From Climacium dendroides (taxonomy: Eukaryota; Streptophyta; Bryopsida; Hypnales; Climaciaceae), in NCBI GenBank assembly GCA_950106755.1, contig OX467087.1, positions 23,192,047 to 23,256,046 on the forward strand: a stretch of DNA of 64,000 bases, read 5' to 3'. Within the stretch, counting starts at the first letter, position 1, and the number at the start of each line of letters is the position of its first letter. The notes beneath the pieces are model-generated. The model saw nothing but the letters and a program-made list of their open reading frames with translations. It was not told the origin of the DNA and ran no database searches. The position numbers and the translations under genes are program-made. Shown piece by piece: positions 38,718 through 50,343 of this stretch.

Positions 38718-40991
38718 GTTGAAATGCTAAGATTTACACTTCAATGCAATACAACATAAGTATATAGTATTGTTCAAATGCAATACTCCAAGAGCATAAA
38801 TTAGGTATTGTAATGTTAAGCTTCTCCAATAGTACTAATGCAATACCACAAAAGTATTGAAAAAGTGAGTCTTGTTTTCATGAAGTAAAGTTAATTAAAC
38901 ATATCACCACCATTATTTGGGATGAATGATTGTCCTTCATCAATAAGCTACTATAACATTTCCATTCAAGAGTGTTATGAGGGAATGGCACAAAATACTA
39001 TCTCCTTGTATGATCATGTGTTAGTTGCTTTTAATCACATCCTTTTGTAACATCAATTTCATTAATTTTGTCAAATTGGGAAATTCCCACTATTTTTGCT
39101 CGGTTCAAGATGTATGGCCAGAACTGAAGCCTTTGTCTAAATTTTCCATTTGTAGCCTAAGATCATTGTAAATATGGATGTCACAATTTTTGGTTTATGG
39201 AATATTATTGATTTAACAAAATTTGAGCATACATGTATTTTGTTTATCATATTACTTGGGTTTGATCTTTTATGTTCCTTTATAGAATGTGTCGTAGCAT
39301 TACTTGCCTTATCTTCAACCGTTCACCAACTTGTCAATTTAGTGTAATTATTATGCTGACAAATTATATTTTCTTAATGTAAATTTCAATGTGTGAATAT
39401 GAACTTGCATAAGCTTTAAAATTTATCATTTATTTAGGGCCTCGGGATACCATTGGCAAGTTTGTATATGAAAAAATTACCAAAGTTTGAATCTTGATTT
39501 AGGAAGAGAATTAGACCTTGAGAAGGCCATCTCCCTTTGAGGTTGTGATAAGCAATGAACAACATATTACATTATATATATTTATATATATTTATATATA
39601 AGAATTTTGAGGTCAAATTTCAATCAATAAGATTTCAATCAATAAAAGTGTAAAATTCATGAAACTTATAACATGTGACTCTAGTCAAGATGTATACTCT
39701 TCCTATAAAAAAAATGTTCGTGTTTTTCACAAGAAAATGATTTTTACATAGGAATTTCAATCAAATAATAAAAGGTTTAATATGATTCATTTTAAGCAAA
39801 ATTACACATGAGGGTAGAATCTCCTTTGTACAATGACATGTCAAAATTTCACTTTATTATTCCAATTTTTCAATTTATGAGTGATGTATATGGTGGCCAT
39901 CTATCTTTGGGAGTCATTGTATGTATATTTACTTTATTTTTATCTTTTTCAAGTCAATTTTAAAATTTTTCAAAATTAAGGTCGACCCTTATAAACAATT
40001 TGGAAGAGTAAATTGTGATTTTTAAAAATTGATTTCGTTTTTAGATTTTTTATTCAAATTGCATGGAGGGATTGTAAATTCAATTTTTTATTTTTATTTT
40101 GGAATTTTTATTCTTTAGTCTATTTTTCATTGCTAGTCTATAAACAATGGCTATATTGAGGCTCCATTCTTCTTCTAATGATACTTTGAAATTTTCAACT
40201 TGAATTTCAAACGGCATTAAAAGTTTCAACTTCAAGCATCATGATCTTCCAAGTTGTATGATTTTTGAGTTTGGAATTTTGGAAGTTGTAGGTGAATAGG
40301 TTAACTAAAATATTTTAAGGATGGATAATCAATGAAAATTATAAAGAAGGAGCATGTTGCGTAATTACTTTAGGGGGAATTGCCTAGTGACAATTTTACA
40401 CTTGAAACAACCTCCAAATGAAAGGCATTGTATGATGAGCTCTAATTTGTTGTTCAACCTATCAAGATTGAATCTTAAAAAGGATGGGCTTATAATAATG
40501 TTTGAAATTGAAAATCTTTTACTCTTTTTGCACTTTAATGGATTAATTATACAAATTAAAGTTTATATGTATGTATGTATCATATATTTGTGAGAAAAGT
40601 TCAAATCATTGTGAAATCATAGCTTTTTCAAGCTTAAAAATGTTTCTCTCCTTTTTGTGTGTATTTTATGATTTCTTATGTGATGAAACTTTTCTATTTA
40701 TTTTGGAGATGTACTTAGAAGTCAATTTATACTAATTTTTTGTATCTTTGTATCTTTTAGTCATTCAAAATTTCTTCATGTTCTTGCATGGATCCATTGC
40801 AAATATTTCAACAATAAATTTTGAAAACTCATATTCCATTCAAAAGATGAGTTTCAGAAGATTTGTAATATTTCCTTTTGAAATGAACCATTTTGAACAT
40901 GAAATTTTTTTCCTTAGGCCTGTAATATAGACTAGTAGTATGAAACATCATGAAGTATACCAACTTCTATTACATTGACTAAGAAGTAGAA

Positions 40992-41274
40992 AGGTAGGAG
41001 GTACTAAAAGTGCATAGACTCTAAAAGCACCTACCGCTTCAAATGTATATTTTTTGTACATGTTGATTTTTCATAGCCTTTAGCAATGTACAAGTAGTGT
41101 ACATTTTAGATGGTGGGCAATTTTAGAACCCTATGCCATTTCAACTTCAAAACTTCCTAACCAATTCCACGAAGCTCCAAAACATAGGAAGGAGGTTCAT
41201 AAATCACCCATTTAAGTGTACATTTAAAGAGGTGGGTGATTGTAGAGCATGTGCACCTTTAGAACCTCCTACCT
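40992..41274. mobile_element. AGGTAGGAGGT MITE, copy B, internally deleted
   Basis: It is the paralogue of 12612-13045 and about 150 bp shorter, from loss in the central palindrome; the inverted ends are kept. Deletion at the centre of a palindrome is common in replication of hairpins. Confidence 0.7.
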
Positions 41275-42195
41275 TAGATATTTTTGTATCCATTGTAGTG
41301 CCACTTGTTGCATTTGTGCAAGCAAAGCTTTCTAATGAACAATGTTATGTCAAGTGAACCTAGTATAAAACATCTTGTTCGATATTAAGTACATTAATAA
41401 AGTAAATAAATAGTTGTTTAATACTTAATCCTTGAAGGCCCAAGGCCTTTCAGGATTTAAAAACATCATTGCTTTTGAATTGTTGTAGTCCAAAATGTCA
41501 CTAAGGTGTAGACATCTCAAGTGTACATTCTTGTAGTGTACATGTTGTAAATGATGTGAATCAAATTTGAAATCATTTGGCCACATAGATTGCAAGATTA
41601 TAATGTTTTAGTGTAGAAAAAGGATGTTGAAATTTTCCTAGCAACACATTTAGAGGTGAAATTTGATTTCTAAACCTACTTAAATGAAAAAACTTTAAAC
41701 TATAAAGTGTTTCAAAACCAACATAAAAACACATTGGTGAATGCAAATTGAACCTCTGAACTTCAAAAGGCTTACAAAAAATTAGTACATCTTGGATTGA
41801 TCTAAAAATTCTACCACACAAATAAGAAGAGAGAGTACAAATTTTCCAACAAGTTTCATTGAATTTAGACATTGGATGCAAATGTTACAACACTTTGAAT
41901 TGGACCTAAAACTATGTGAGGACACTATTGGTACCCTTAGGTAGTGAGGGATTAAAGCAGTCCATTTTGAATTTTCTTTTCAAAACTAGGCAAGTTCTAT
42001 TAACTTCTTAATTTGGAATATTTGCATAAATTTGACAGGGTTGATGCTAATTATCCTAATACACATGCATAGCATTGTTTCACAACATTCCAATAAATAT
42101 AGCAAAAGATATTATTATTATTTTTTTAAATGTCAAATTGGTTAGGTAAAATTTTATTTAATTGTTTAGAATTATAACTACTCAACAACATTTAA

Positions 42196-42770
42196 CCCTA
42201 GAGCATTTGGACTCTTCTGTAGAATTATTGATTTGGAGAAAATCATTATAAAGTACTATTTAGAAGAATATTTTAGAAGTGATATACAAAGGAAAGTTGT
42301 AGATTTTGAATTTTAAATTCCATTCATATGGTTAGATTCACTAATGCTATCACCAATAATATTTTTCTATAAATTTGGAAAGGAAAATTTCAAAATTCCT
42401 GCAAAATTTGATTACAAGCAAAATACTATCATTTTTTTTAAAGAAAAACTTATTGGAATGGATTCAAAATGAGGTTATCTTGACAAGGTGATTTTTTGAA
42501 GTTTTTTTATTCTTTACATCTATGACCTCATTTATACAAACTTAGTTTTGAACTAGAGTCAATGCAATTTGACCACGTGACACACTTCCGCATTTGTAAT
42601 TTTAGAAAAATTAGTATTCTAATAACATCAAATCCAACCATTAGATAAGACAAGAACTTAATAAAGTATCACCAAAAATTAGGATGACTTTCATCCAAGT
42701 AGGAACGAGACAAAAACAAGAACTTCAATTTGTTCATCGTCCAAAAAATGGACATTGGAGCCCCTCAGGG
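42196..42770. mobile_element. TTAA-flanked CCCTAGAG...CTCAGGG element
   Basis: It is 575 bp between TTAA at 42192-42195 and 42771-42774. The left end CCCTAGAGCATTTGGAC and the inverted right end CCCTGAGGGGCTCCAATGTC share the first bases and scattered later ones, a weak inverted repeat. Copy A holds the left part (from about 14418) but loses the right end near 14975. The reverse complement of the right part recurs at 58785-59020. Confidence 0.5.
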
Positions 42771-42912
42771 TTAAACCATCCAATTCCTAATGATGATATG
42801 AAAGTTATGAGTTTTATTTTGTGGGCAATGAAAGTAAGAAATCACATAAAGTCATATTTTTGTACTCAAATTTGTAAATTTTCAAATAAATCATAAAACA
42901 TTTATGGTTTAA

Positions 42913-43525
42913 CCCCTAAATGCCCAAGATCTTTTTTGAGCTTCTTGAAATTTGCTTTGTGTTGGACAAAACGTCAACATTTGATAAGTTTTATCAATTT
43001 TTTGAATTGTAACTGTACAATTTAGACATATTAGAAATCATTTGGGGAAAGAAAATACAACAATAGCACTTATAGAATGAAAGATTATAATATTTGATTA
43101 TGAAAATGTTAAAATTGTGAGAGTGGTTTGAATCATTTTGATCTTTTTTTCACATATCAAATTGAAAATTGAGGTCACTAAAAAAATATGAGGTTAGAGT
43201 ATAACATTCAAAACCTCAATGAATTTATGGCTTTTTAAAAATCTATTCTATAACTTTCTTAAAAGAATTTCAACTACGATCTTTTCTATATTTGAGGCTC
43301 ATTTCCAAGACCTTCAGCACTAAAACATCAAAATTTGCAATTCATGACATCCTTGCAAAAAATCTTGAACAAAATAACCATAATCATTTATTAGATTTTT
43401 TATAGTGAAATTAGAGTTCAAATTTTTTTAAATGTATAAAATAATAAAATTTATAATTTGATAAGGTTTTGTTTGATTTCAAAGTTTGGCCAACACTAGA
43501 ATTTCGTGCCTTAGGCATTTAGGAG
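42913..43525. mobile_element. TTAA-flanked CCCCTAAATG MITE, independent copy
   Basis: It is 613 bp between TTAA at 42909-42912 and 43526-43529, with left end CCCCTAAATGCCCAAG and right end CTTAGGCATTTAGGAG. The interior aligns with 3908-4510 at clearly lower identity than A to B, so it is an older, separate insertion of the family. Confidence 0.7.
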
Positions 43526-44802
43526 TTAATTAATTAAACATTTATACTATTGGGATTTTTAATTCTCAATTTTTTTTTGTCAAAGTTTAGTTTTTAAAAT
43601 CCAATACCACCTTCTACTTTATAATCTTCTTCAAGATGAATATGAAATTGTTTTGGTTAAATTTATTTTTATATACATATTCTAAATCCATTTTTCAACA
43701 TGTTGACTAAAATGCATAAGTTTTGGAGCATGCAAGTTTGAGACAAATAAATTGTGGAAAGACAAAACTTTATGTGTAGAAAGGGCTAAAAAGTTTAAAT
43801 TTTTTTAACTTTAGACACATTGAACTTGCAATACATAAGATTGTTATTCTAAAATTTTAAGAAGATATAGTTGAATGCATTGACTGTAGGATCCTATGGT
43901 TGAATTTGTTCAAAATTAAAAATAAGTGATGCAGAAGCCTAACAAGGGCCTCCTCAAACATACACCACTTTTCTACATGTTTTTTCCTAGTCTTCCCCAA
44001 TGTACAAATGGTGTACATTTGAGGAGGTGGGCAATTTTCGAGCCCTGTGCCATTTCAACTTCAAAATTTCATAATTGATTCCACAAAGCTCCAAAAAATA
44101 TGAGTTAAATGCCAATTCCACTTGTCTTCCAAGGCAGTTTCACTGAAGAATATTTCAAGAGACTTCACCTCCCCCAAATTCAGTTTCAGCCCTGAGGTGG
44201 GCGATTCATGGACCTCCTCCCTTATCTTGGGGCGAATTGCAGCCAACCATGCTCCGGAAGCGAACAAACTCCACAGCAAAAGACGAGTGATTGATTATCA
44301 TAACTTACTGGAGGAACTTGCGAGACAAGGGCACCGACTGCTTGATAGTTTATCAGTTATCAGGACAGAGCTCTCCAAAACACAGGCAGGGGGGCCCCAC
44401 CAGCTTGGGCCCCTACGTGCTGAAAACGGAGAGGTGGACAGCTCGCCTCCATTCTAAGTCTGTCTGGTGGAGTTTTGTTTCCATTTGTCAGAGAATAATA
44501 AACCTACCGTACAAGAAAATTTGAAAGTGAGTAACTCACACTCCGTGTACTGTTTCCCCTGTCAATGGAAAACTCACACCGCAGCTGTTGGCCAGGCTTA
44601 AGTCTATAGCAGTACAGTACTGTACCTCGCTTGACAGTCAAGTCGCATCCTTTGTCTGCAGTGATTACCACCAAGCTTCTCACTACAGTACTGTACTGTA
44701 GTGTAGAAACAGCAACAACACTCACAGCCAATTCTGGTTCAGACTCCGAGCTGGTCTACAGGAAGCAAGTTCACGCGGCATGGCCTGACCCATCCCGGCT
44801 TC
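43526..44802. other. Spacer with MITE relic and a segment repeated beyond the Harbinger element
   Basis: 43530-43940 is plain AT-rich sequence. 43945-44215 is a relic of the AGGTAGGAGGT MITE family (CCTCCTCAAACATACAC, GTACATTTGAGGAGGTGG, then a CAGTTTCAGCCCTGAGG block). From about 44375 to 44700 the DNA resembles 50295-51240 (GTGCTGAAAACGGAGAGGTGG, AATAAACCTACCGTACAAG-like and CACACYGCAGCT blocks). Two short near-palindromes built on GTACAGTACTGTAC lie at 44611-44624 and 44681-44703. Confidence 0.45.
44122..44457 (+). CDS. Exon-like open frame, unrecognised
   Basis: A 111-codon frame whose second half (about residues 45-90, 44254-44391) reads like real protein: amphipathic and charged, with the segment RVIDYHNLLEELARQGHR and a likely helix running to RTELSKTQAG. 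The first part overlaps a MITE relic and is probably not coding. I recognise no family. It could be a captured or orphaned exon, or chance. There is no supporting splice structure, and the related segment near 50295 does not preserve the helix-forming part. Confidence 0.2.
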   Translation: MSSKAVSLKNISRDFTSPKFSFSPEVGDSWTSSLILGRIAANHAPEANKLHSKRRVIDYHNLLEELARQGHRLLDSLSVIRTELSKTQAGGPHQLGPLRAENGEVDSSPPF

Positions 44803-45059
44803 AGGTATAGTCACACTTGGGCTTATCAAAGACACAGTTTTAAAAGATAATGGAGTTCGTGTAAAAAAAGATTGCCTAATTTCGGACACTGGTAATTCAC
44901 GAACGAGTTCCATAAATCATGGACAAATAGTGCTATTGATTTAAGCAGGAACGTTCATATATATTATTTATTTTTTAGTTGCCACGTCTGAATTGACAAC
45001 CTGCATTTGAGGGAGTGGCCACACCTGATTTGACATACAAGTAAAGCTTAGTGACGGGC

Positions 45060-45759
45060 CCCACCTCAATCACCTCTTCTGCTGCTGAAGGTTCGATCAC
45101 TTGTCATCTTCGTCCTTTTGCTCTACTCGTCGCTCTCCTTCACTACAGATTCGGTTTTCGTGTTTTGCATTCACGTTGCAACTCCTCGCTCATTTTCACC
45201 TCCGTGCTCCTCCATTTCTTCGGACAGTGAAGGTATGTTGCTGCCCTTTCTCATTCACCACGAGAATGCAGTCGTCACGAAGTGAAATCCGTGAGGGTTT
45301 TTTTCCGGTCTTTTGTTTTGGTGGTCTTGAGCTTCGTCTGCGTTGCTCATTTGTCAGCTTCTTGTTTTCCTGCATTTCATAATTTTATCCGGGCGCCGCA
45401 ATAACAGAAGTGGGTTTCACGAATTGCAAAGGTAGGGTCTAGTTTTCACTAGCAGTCTTGCACTAGGGGGAAGGAGTATTGGCGCAGTCCAATTTTGTCC
45501 AATTTTGTACATTTCGCATCAATTTGCAGCAGGTGAGTTCCCTTTTGTTGTCCAATTTCTTTCTTTGATAGTCTGGGATGTCGGCCATTTTTTGTTGGCA
45601 ATTTTTTTTCTTCAAAAATCTGAGAATTTGGTGACTTTTTGCTGGCATATTGTCTTCAATCTTTCAAAGTTTGAGTTCTTGCTGGGATGTTGCTAGCAAT
45701 TTAGGGTTTGTGACAATTGGATTTTTATTTCCTGCCTTTTTCATGCAGGATCTCTGAAA
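45060..45759 (+). promoter_or_regulatory. 5' leader of the Harbinger transposase with a likely intron
   Basis: A CT-rich leader with a candidate donor (GAAG/GTATGTTG near 45233) and a pyrimidine-rich acceptor (TTTTTCATGCAG/GATC near 45749) precedes the transposase ATG at 45760 by 10 bases. This suggests a 5' UTR intron of about 0.5 kb. Inferred from splice signals only. Confidence 0.35.
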
Positions 45760-47106
45760 ATGGATATCTTGAATTCTCCTGTGGAGATGATGGCCATCGC
45801 CTCGACTGTTCTCCTGCTACTGTTGTCTGCAAATAGTGCTTTGGATGCCCCTGCTTTGGAGGACAACGAAGATGACATTGACGATCCTATACATGGCATA
45901 ATCGAGGCACCTCAGGAATCGTCCTTCGACATTGAAGTTGTGACAGCAGTGGCACTTCACAATTTCGACTTTGTAGTTTGTTTTCACTCTTGGACGAGGA
46001 CTTGGGCTACTGGGTCAAGCCGAGAAGCACATCTTGGTTCTCCCATTTTTTGTTGAATCAGTATGATGATGAGCACTGGATCACTATGTTTTGCATGACC
46101 AAACCCGTTGTGCACTTTTTGGCACAACTCCTGAAACCCTTCGTGGAAAAAAAGACACCAAGTACCGCTTAGCAATCCCTGTCTTTGTTCGGGTTGCTTG
46201 TACGTTATTTAAACTTACTCACGGTGCTAGTTTGTTTATATGTATGGGATGTTTGCTATGGGGAGGAACACAGTGTCTTTGATTTTGCGAGACGTTGTCC
46301 AAGCCATCAACATGAGTTTGAGATCCAAAATTTCATGGCCGACTGGAGAGAAGTTGCGGGAAATTGAGATTGCTTTTCATGACCTTTGTGGCTTGCCAGG
46401 AGTTCTCGGGGCTATTGACGGTACGCATGTATCAATTAGCAAGCCTTGTTTTGGATCCGCTGACTATTATTACTTCAAGTCAGGAGGTTATACCTTAAAC
46501 TGTCAAGCGGTAGTTGATAGTAAGAAACGGTTTCTTGATTTGTTCTTGGAAATGCCTGGGTCAACAAATGATTCACGTATGTTGCGGAGATCATCCTTGT
46601 ATGATAAGGGAATGCACGGAACCTTGTGGGATGGTGCCGCTTCATTTAAGGGGTTCTCCCCTTACCTTCTTGGAGATTCAGGGTATCCTTTACTCCCCTG
46701 GCTACTGGTTCCACACCGAGGTCAATGAAACATGCATGTTGCAGATACTTTGTTCAACAAGAAGCTGCGCAGGGACCGTGGAGTTGTGGAGAACGCCTTC
46801 GGCATCCTCAAGCAAACATTTCGGGAGTTGCTGGTGAAGTCGGACTTGAGCGTAACATTCTTACCTGACGTGATAACTTGTTGTGCTATTTTGCATAATG
46901 TCCTTCTTGCACAATCTCATGAAGATGTAGAAAGGCTGCTAGAAGTTCTTCGCAATGAAGGTTTGCAGAAGGAAGTTCCGGAGGAGCCTACTGTGGTCAA
47001 TGACGCAGTGGAGGTCATTCGAGATGACTGCATCCATTTTCAGGGTACAGAAAAAAGGCGGCAGTTGGGCGTCTTCCTCGCTTTGCAACGAACGGGCGGC
47101 ATTTGA
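45760..47106 (+). pseudogene. PIF/Harbinger transposase (HARBI1/ALP1-like), frameshifted
   Basis: This DDE nuclease would act with the Myb-like partner to cut the element ends. From the ATG at 45760 an N-terminal part leads to a conserved core: LDEDLGYWVKP, DTKYRLAIPV, VACTLFKLTHGAS, SWPTGEKL, then the first catalytic Asp in GAIDGTH (46417-46419), the second in LLGDSGYP (46675-46677) and the Glu in RGVVENAFGILK (46789-46791). The frame is broken near 45980, at a seven-A run (46147-46153) and near 46235, and by an in-frame TGA at 46726-46728 between the second Asp and the Glu. The first break could be an unseen intron; the others look like true damage. The family usually runs about 400 aa, which the pieces add up to. 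A possible 3' UTR intron (CAG/GTACTT near 47115 to TGTGCAG near 47382) follows. Similar sequences include host ALP1-like proteins, but element ends and partner gene argue for the transposon. Confidence 0.9.
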
Positions 47107-47465
47107 ACTCTGCAGGTACTTATTTCCCTTCAAATTTTTTTTTCTTTCCATTATTATTTTTTAATTTCTTTTCTTCATTACTCTTCATTCATGCTAGCAT
47201 GCAATTAGGAAGGTGTAGTTCAATGAAAAAAATAGAAATTTAATTTCAAACATTTAAACTTAACACATGCAAGAATACCAAGAGTTTCCAAATCTTTGAC
47301 CGCTTCATTCATAGCTGTGGTTCAAGAGTACAATGACATGGACTTGAATTCTAACAGTTATGTGAACTTCCTACTATGTGCAGGTCCAGGAAAGGCGAAA
47401 CTGGGCATAATGTTGACGAACTCCAGTTGGCTTCCGTGTACTGGCACCTAGTCGTATCTTTGTAA

Positions 47466-48707
47466 CTAGAATGGGGGGCCTTTTGCTACCGCATTTCTGT
47501 CTTCATGTAGATTTGGAGGAGCCGCCTGTGGCTTGTCTTCTTTTGCACTTCCACTAGGAAGCTGCAATCCTTTGCTTAACACAAAAGAGAGGTCTGCTAA
47601 GCATTTAACTACCTCACCTTGTTTTTCAATGGCAAGCCTAGCATTCTCATTTGCTATGACACTACTCTCATGTATACGACGATCTTTTTCCCGTTGGTAC
47701 TGCATTTGTTCTGAGAAGAGCTTCAGTTGCACTTTGATTTTGGACATCTCCATTTCCTTACTTGCCTCGGCCATTTGCTTCATTTGTCCAGCCATGACAT
47801 CACCACTCGCTCGTGTTGCTTGAGCAATAAGTGTGTGGCCGGACAGACTCTTTCTCCTAACCGCTATATTACCGAGCTTGCGGCCACCACTGCATTCAGA
47901 TGCCTCGCTCGAACTAATGACCACTGGTGTTACACCAGGTGGAAGAAGGGGTCGTCGCCTAGGACTCGGTGAACCGTTTCTTCCAAATGTGTGTTCTCCT
48001 GATGCTGTGCCACTGTTGACTCTCCGACGTTGTGGTGGTGTGAAGCCGGCATTGGTGTCGTCCGTGTCTTCCATCTGGTCTGCAATGTCCATTGGATCTT
48101 CGGAGACTAGGTCGCTGTCTTGCACCTGTTCATCATCCACGTTCAAACAGGCTTGATTATCGTAATTCCCATCTTCGTGAGATAGTAAATCTCTTGTATG
48201 TGGTGGTTGCATACTTAGGCGGCTGCCGAACCATTCATGTATGTTGCCAAAAAGCTCTTGGGCGAAGGAACGTGGCAAGCCCTCACTTTTGCGTTCACTT
48301 GCTGTTAAATCCCAATAGTCGGCTCCATTCCTGCCAATACGCGCAAAAAAGTCAGCAATGCGTTTATACTCTGGAATTATTTGATTCCACTTCGTTTTAC
48401 ACGCGGCTCCGTCACGAGGACATGGTGAGAATCCGCATTTCATGACTTCCTGGCTCATTCTTTGCTACTTCGTAGAGTCAGGAGTCATAAGGTCACGTCC
48501 ATCCACTGTATCAATTTCTTCTAAGAACATGTTTCTCTTGGCGTTTACTAATGCCGTGACCTCTTGGGGAAGCCAATTAGGCCCCCGGTCTTTTCTCGCA
48601 CGCTTCGGGGTAGGAGAGTGACCTCCAATGCTTGGAGGAGGACTTGGACGTGGAGGCCGGGCTGTTGGCTTTACGGGAACTGCAGTCACTTGAGGAGGTC
48701 CAGCCAT
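47466..48707 (-). pseudogene. Harbinger Myb/SANT-like (trihelix) DNA-binding protein, one in-frame stop
   Basis: This is the second gene of PIF/Harbinger elements, thought to bind element ends and bring the transposase to the nucleus. From the ATG at 48707: a Pro/Arg-rich N-terminus with a basic stretch (PKRARKDRG), then a trihelix-like domain starting NWLPQEVTALVNAKR, through GAACKTKWNQIIPEYKRI and the ADYWDLT motif. An acidic linker, a Pro/Arg patch (SPSPRRRPLLPP) and a C-terminal coiled coil (about 47530-47790, MKQMAEASKEMEMSKIKVQL) follow. TAG at 48465-48467 cuts the reading frame inside the DNA-binding domain, after DSTK; the same frame continues for 330 codons. Otherwise the gene is open, so one substitution separates it from a full frame of about 412 codons. 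It converges on the transposase gene. Confidence 0.85.
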
Positions 48708-49526
48708 GATGGTACCTACACAACCAAAAACTCATTAGACCCGTTGTTGTTTGTGCAAGTACTTACTAGAGCGTCGGAGTGTGTGTGTGTGGTTTGTGCA
48801 GGTACGCATGTTCAATGTAGTAGAAATTAACAAAGAATTGAAAAAAACGAGACGTACCTTCAGAAGCTACGAAACGACCTTTAGCTGCTGAGCCGTATGT
48901 GGTTGCATGGAGCAAGTTTTCCATGACGTATAACTGCAAGTACAATGTAGGAGCACAATAGTCATGATACAGAATTGCAGAGCAGCAAAAACGAATTGCA
49001 CAGTGCTTACGGTGGAAAGAGAGTATCGATACTTGATTGAAGACGCTGAAATCGTTCCCTCAATTTGAGTGTGGTCACTCGAGCGATGTTCTACGTTGGT
49101 TTGGAGTTTCGTTAAATACCCGCAGGTCCTATGCATCTAACCGCCTCTTGAAATTAATATGATCTAGTTTTAGATTGTTGTCGTTGAGGAATGTCAACGT
49201 TTTTGGCTTTCCAGCATTTAAACCGTAATTTTGTGGCACCGCTCTTTCCTAATCGTCCATGTGAAGGCTGATTACGTAAAAGTGCTATGAAATTCTTGAA
49301 ATCTTCATTTATTTAGAATTCCAGTCTTACGTATACACCGCCATGAACTCTGTAACAGACGAACAGTGAACATCTAATCTTCTCTAACCACCGCTTTTAT
49401 TGCGTTGCTAGGTGGAGTCCATGTAGGTTCGGTAATTACGGAGCGGTGCAAGTGGGAACAGTCGTATTCTTATCCTCTTCCGCATGCCCTAATCTCCTAC
49501 TCCAAAGCCCAAGTGCGAACATACCT
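48708..49526. other. 5' flank of the Myb-like gene and right end of the Harbinger element
   Basis: No further coding is supportable. It presumably carries the minus-strand promoter. A short TG/TGTG run at 48778-48796 and the right inverted end at about 49507-49526 are the only features seen. Confidence 0.4.
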
Positions 49527-49529
49527 TTC

Positions 49530-50343
49530 GTTGCTCACTAGTATGTAATGACCAACTAACTATAAAATGCACCAGGAGGTTGCAACAACGGAGATTTCAT
49601 TGCCTCAAGTAAGGTAGGTACACCCAAAACCTGGTGTTGAGAGACCCTCAGCCGAGAAGATTCACACACAAACCTGGTGTTTGGAGAAGTCAATTGAACC
49701 ATTGCCTTGGAGAAGTCAATCAAACTATCCCTTTGGGGATGTCAATTGAAGAAAACATCGTACGACAATGGATGGCTTGTTTTTGTAATAGCCTCACAAT
49801 TTAATTTACGACCTTCATACTAGTTAGGTGTAAGATCCTATGATTGGATGTTAAAAAATAATAATTTTCAAAATTTTCTACACTTCTCTATAGAAAGGGC
49901 AGTTTTGAGTGTCTTTTGGCAGAAAAGAGGCCTTGGTCCTTTCGAGGTTAAGCGTCTCTTCCCATCTCCACATTGGAGTTGCTCTAAGAACTAAAACTGA
50001 ATTTTGGGGAGGCAAAACTCCTTGAAATAATTTTCAGTAAATAATCCTTGAAAGACGGGTGGAATTGGCATTGAACTCAAATCATTTCATATTTTTTGGA
50101 GCCATGTAGAATTAGTTGTGAAATTTTGAGGTTGAAATGGCATAGGGCTCAAAATTTACCCACCTCCTAAATTGTACACTATTCTTTACATTACTGAAGG
50201 CTATAAAAAAGAAACATGTACATATAACGTACACTTGAGGGTGTGGGTGGTTTTGAGCCAGTGCACTTTCAGAGCGTATTAGCTTATGCGTGAAAATATA
50301 GACAGGGGTGAGTTACTAGCTTAGGCCTCCACATGCTGAAAAC
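49530..50343. other. Spacer with two MITE fragments
   Basis: 49790-49943 matches the right end of the element at 27205-28113 (TAAGATCCTAT, TTTTGAGTGT and GGCCTTGGTCCTTTCGAGG against TTAA at 49944-49947). 49975-50275 is a relic of the AGGTAGGAGGT MITE family in the orientation of 24707-25036. 49600-49790 has repeated GGAGAAGTCAATTGAACC-like phrases, three short imperfect copies. No gene. Confidence 0.5.

Larger units (their letters stand above)
29739..42755. repeat. Large direct repeat, copy B (about 13 kb)
   Basis: It is colinear with 1-14975. B-only insertions are a 368 bp TA-flanked MITE (35642-36009) and a 544 bp hAT-like element (38174-38717). B lacks the A-only pieces listed for copy A, which makes it about 2 kb shorter. 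After 42755 it diverges from A: B runs on to a TTAA-flanked element end, whereas A stops short. I see no protein-coding gene. The 10.5-12.6 kb part of A and its B match (38930-40980) are also related to the DNA just upstream of the RNL gene. Parts not listed separately (32000-32880, 36015-38170, 38725-40990, 41280-42190) hold nothing else I recognise. Confidence 0.9.
44803..49526 (+). mobile_element. PIF/Harbinger element, full length, inactivated
   Basis: Imperfect inverted ends (AGGTATAGTCACACTTGGGC at 44803; the complement of AGGTATGTTCGCACTTGGGC ending at 49526) bound 4.7 kb. The flanking trinucleotide is TTC on both sides (44800-44802, 49527-49529); 3 bp is the Harbinger length, although TTC departs from the usual TWA. 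Inside are the two Harbinger genes, a DDE transposase (plus) and a Myb/SANT-like protein (minus), convergent with about 360 bp between stops. GC content is higher than in the neighbourhood. Both genes are broken. Confidence 0.85.

Noticed and set aside
1..42755. Copies A and B as the two LTRs of one giant retrotransposon
   Set aside because: They are 13-15 kb long, carry no TG...CA ends that I can place, and the 15 kb between them has no reverse transcriptase, integrase or gag. A segmental duplication is simpler.
44611..44703. GTACAGTACTGTAC near-palindromes as regulatory operators
   Set aside because: They are short AT/GT palindromes in a decayed repeat; no gene close enough or known binding family supports a role.
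49600..49790. Short repeated GGAGAAGTCAATTGAACC phrases as a CRISPR-like or satellite array
   Set aside because: Only three short, imperfect copies with no spacer regularity; the context is eukaryotic.
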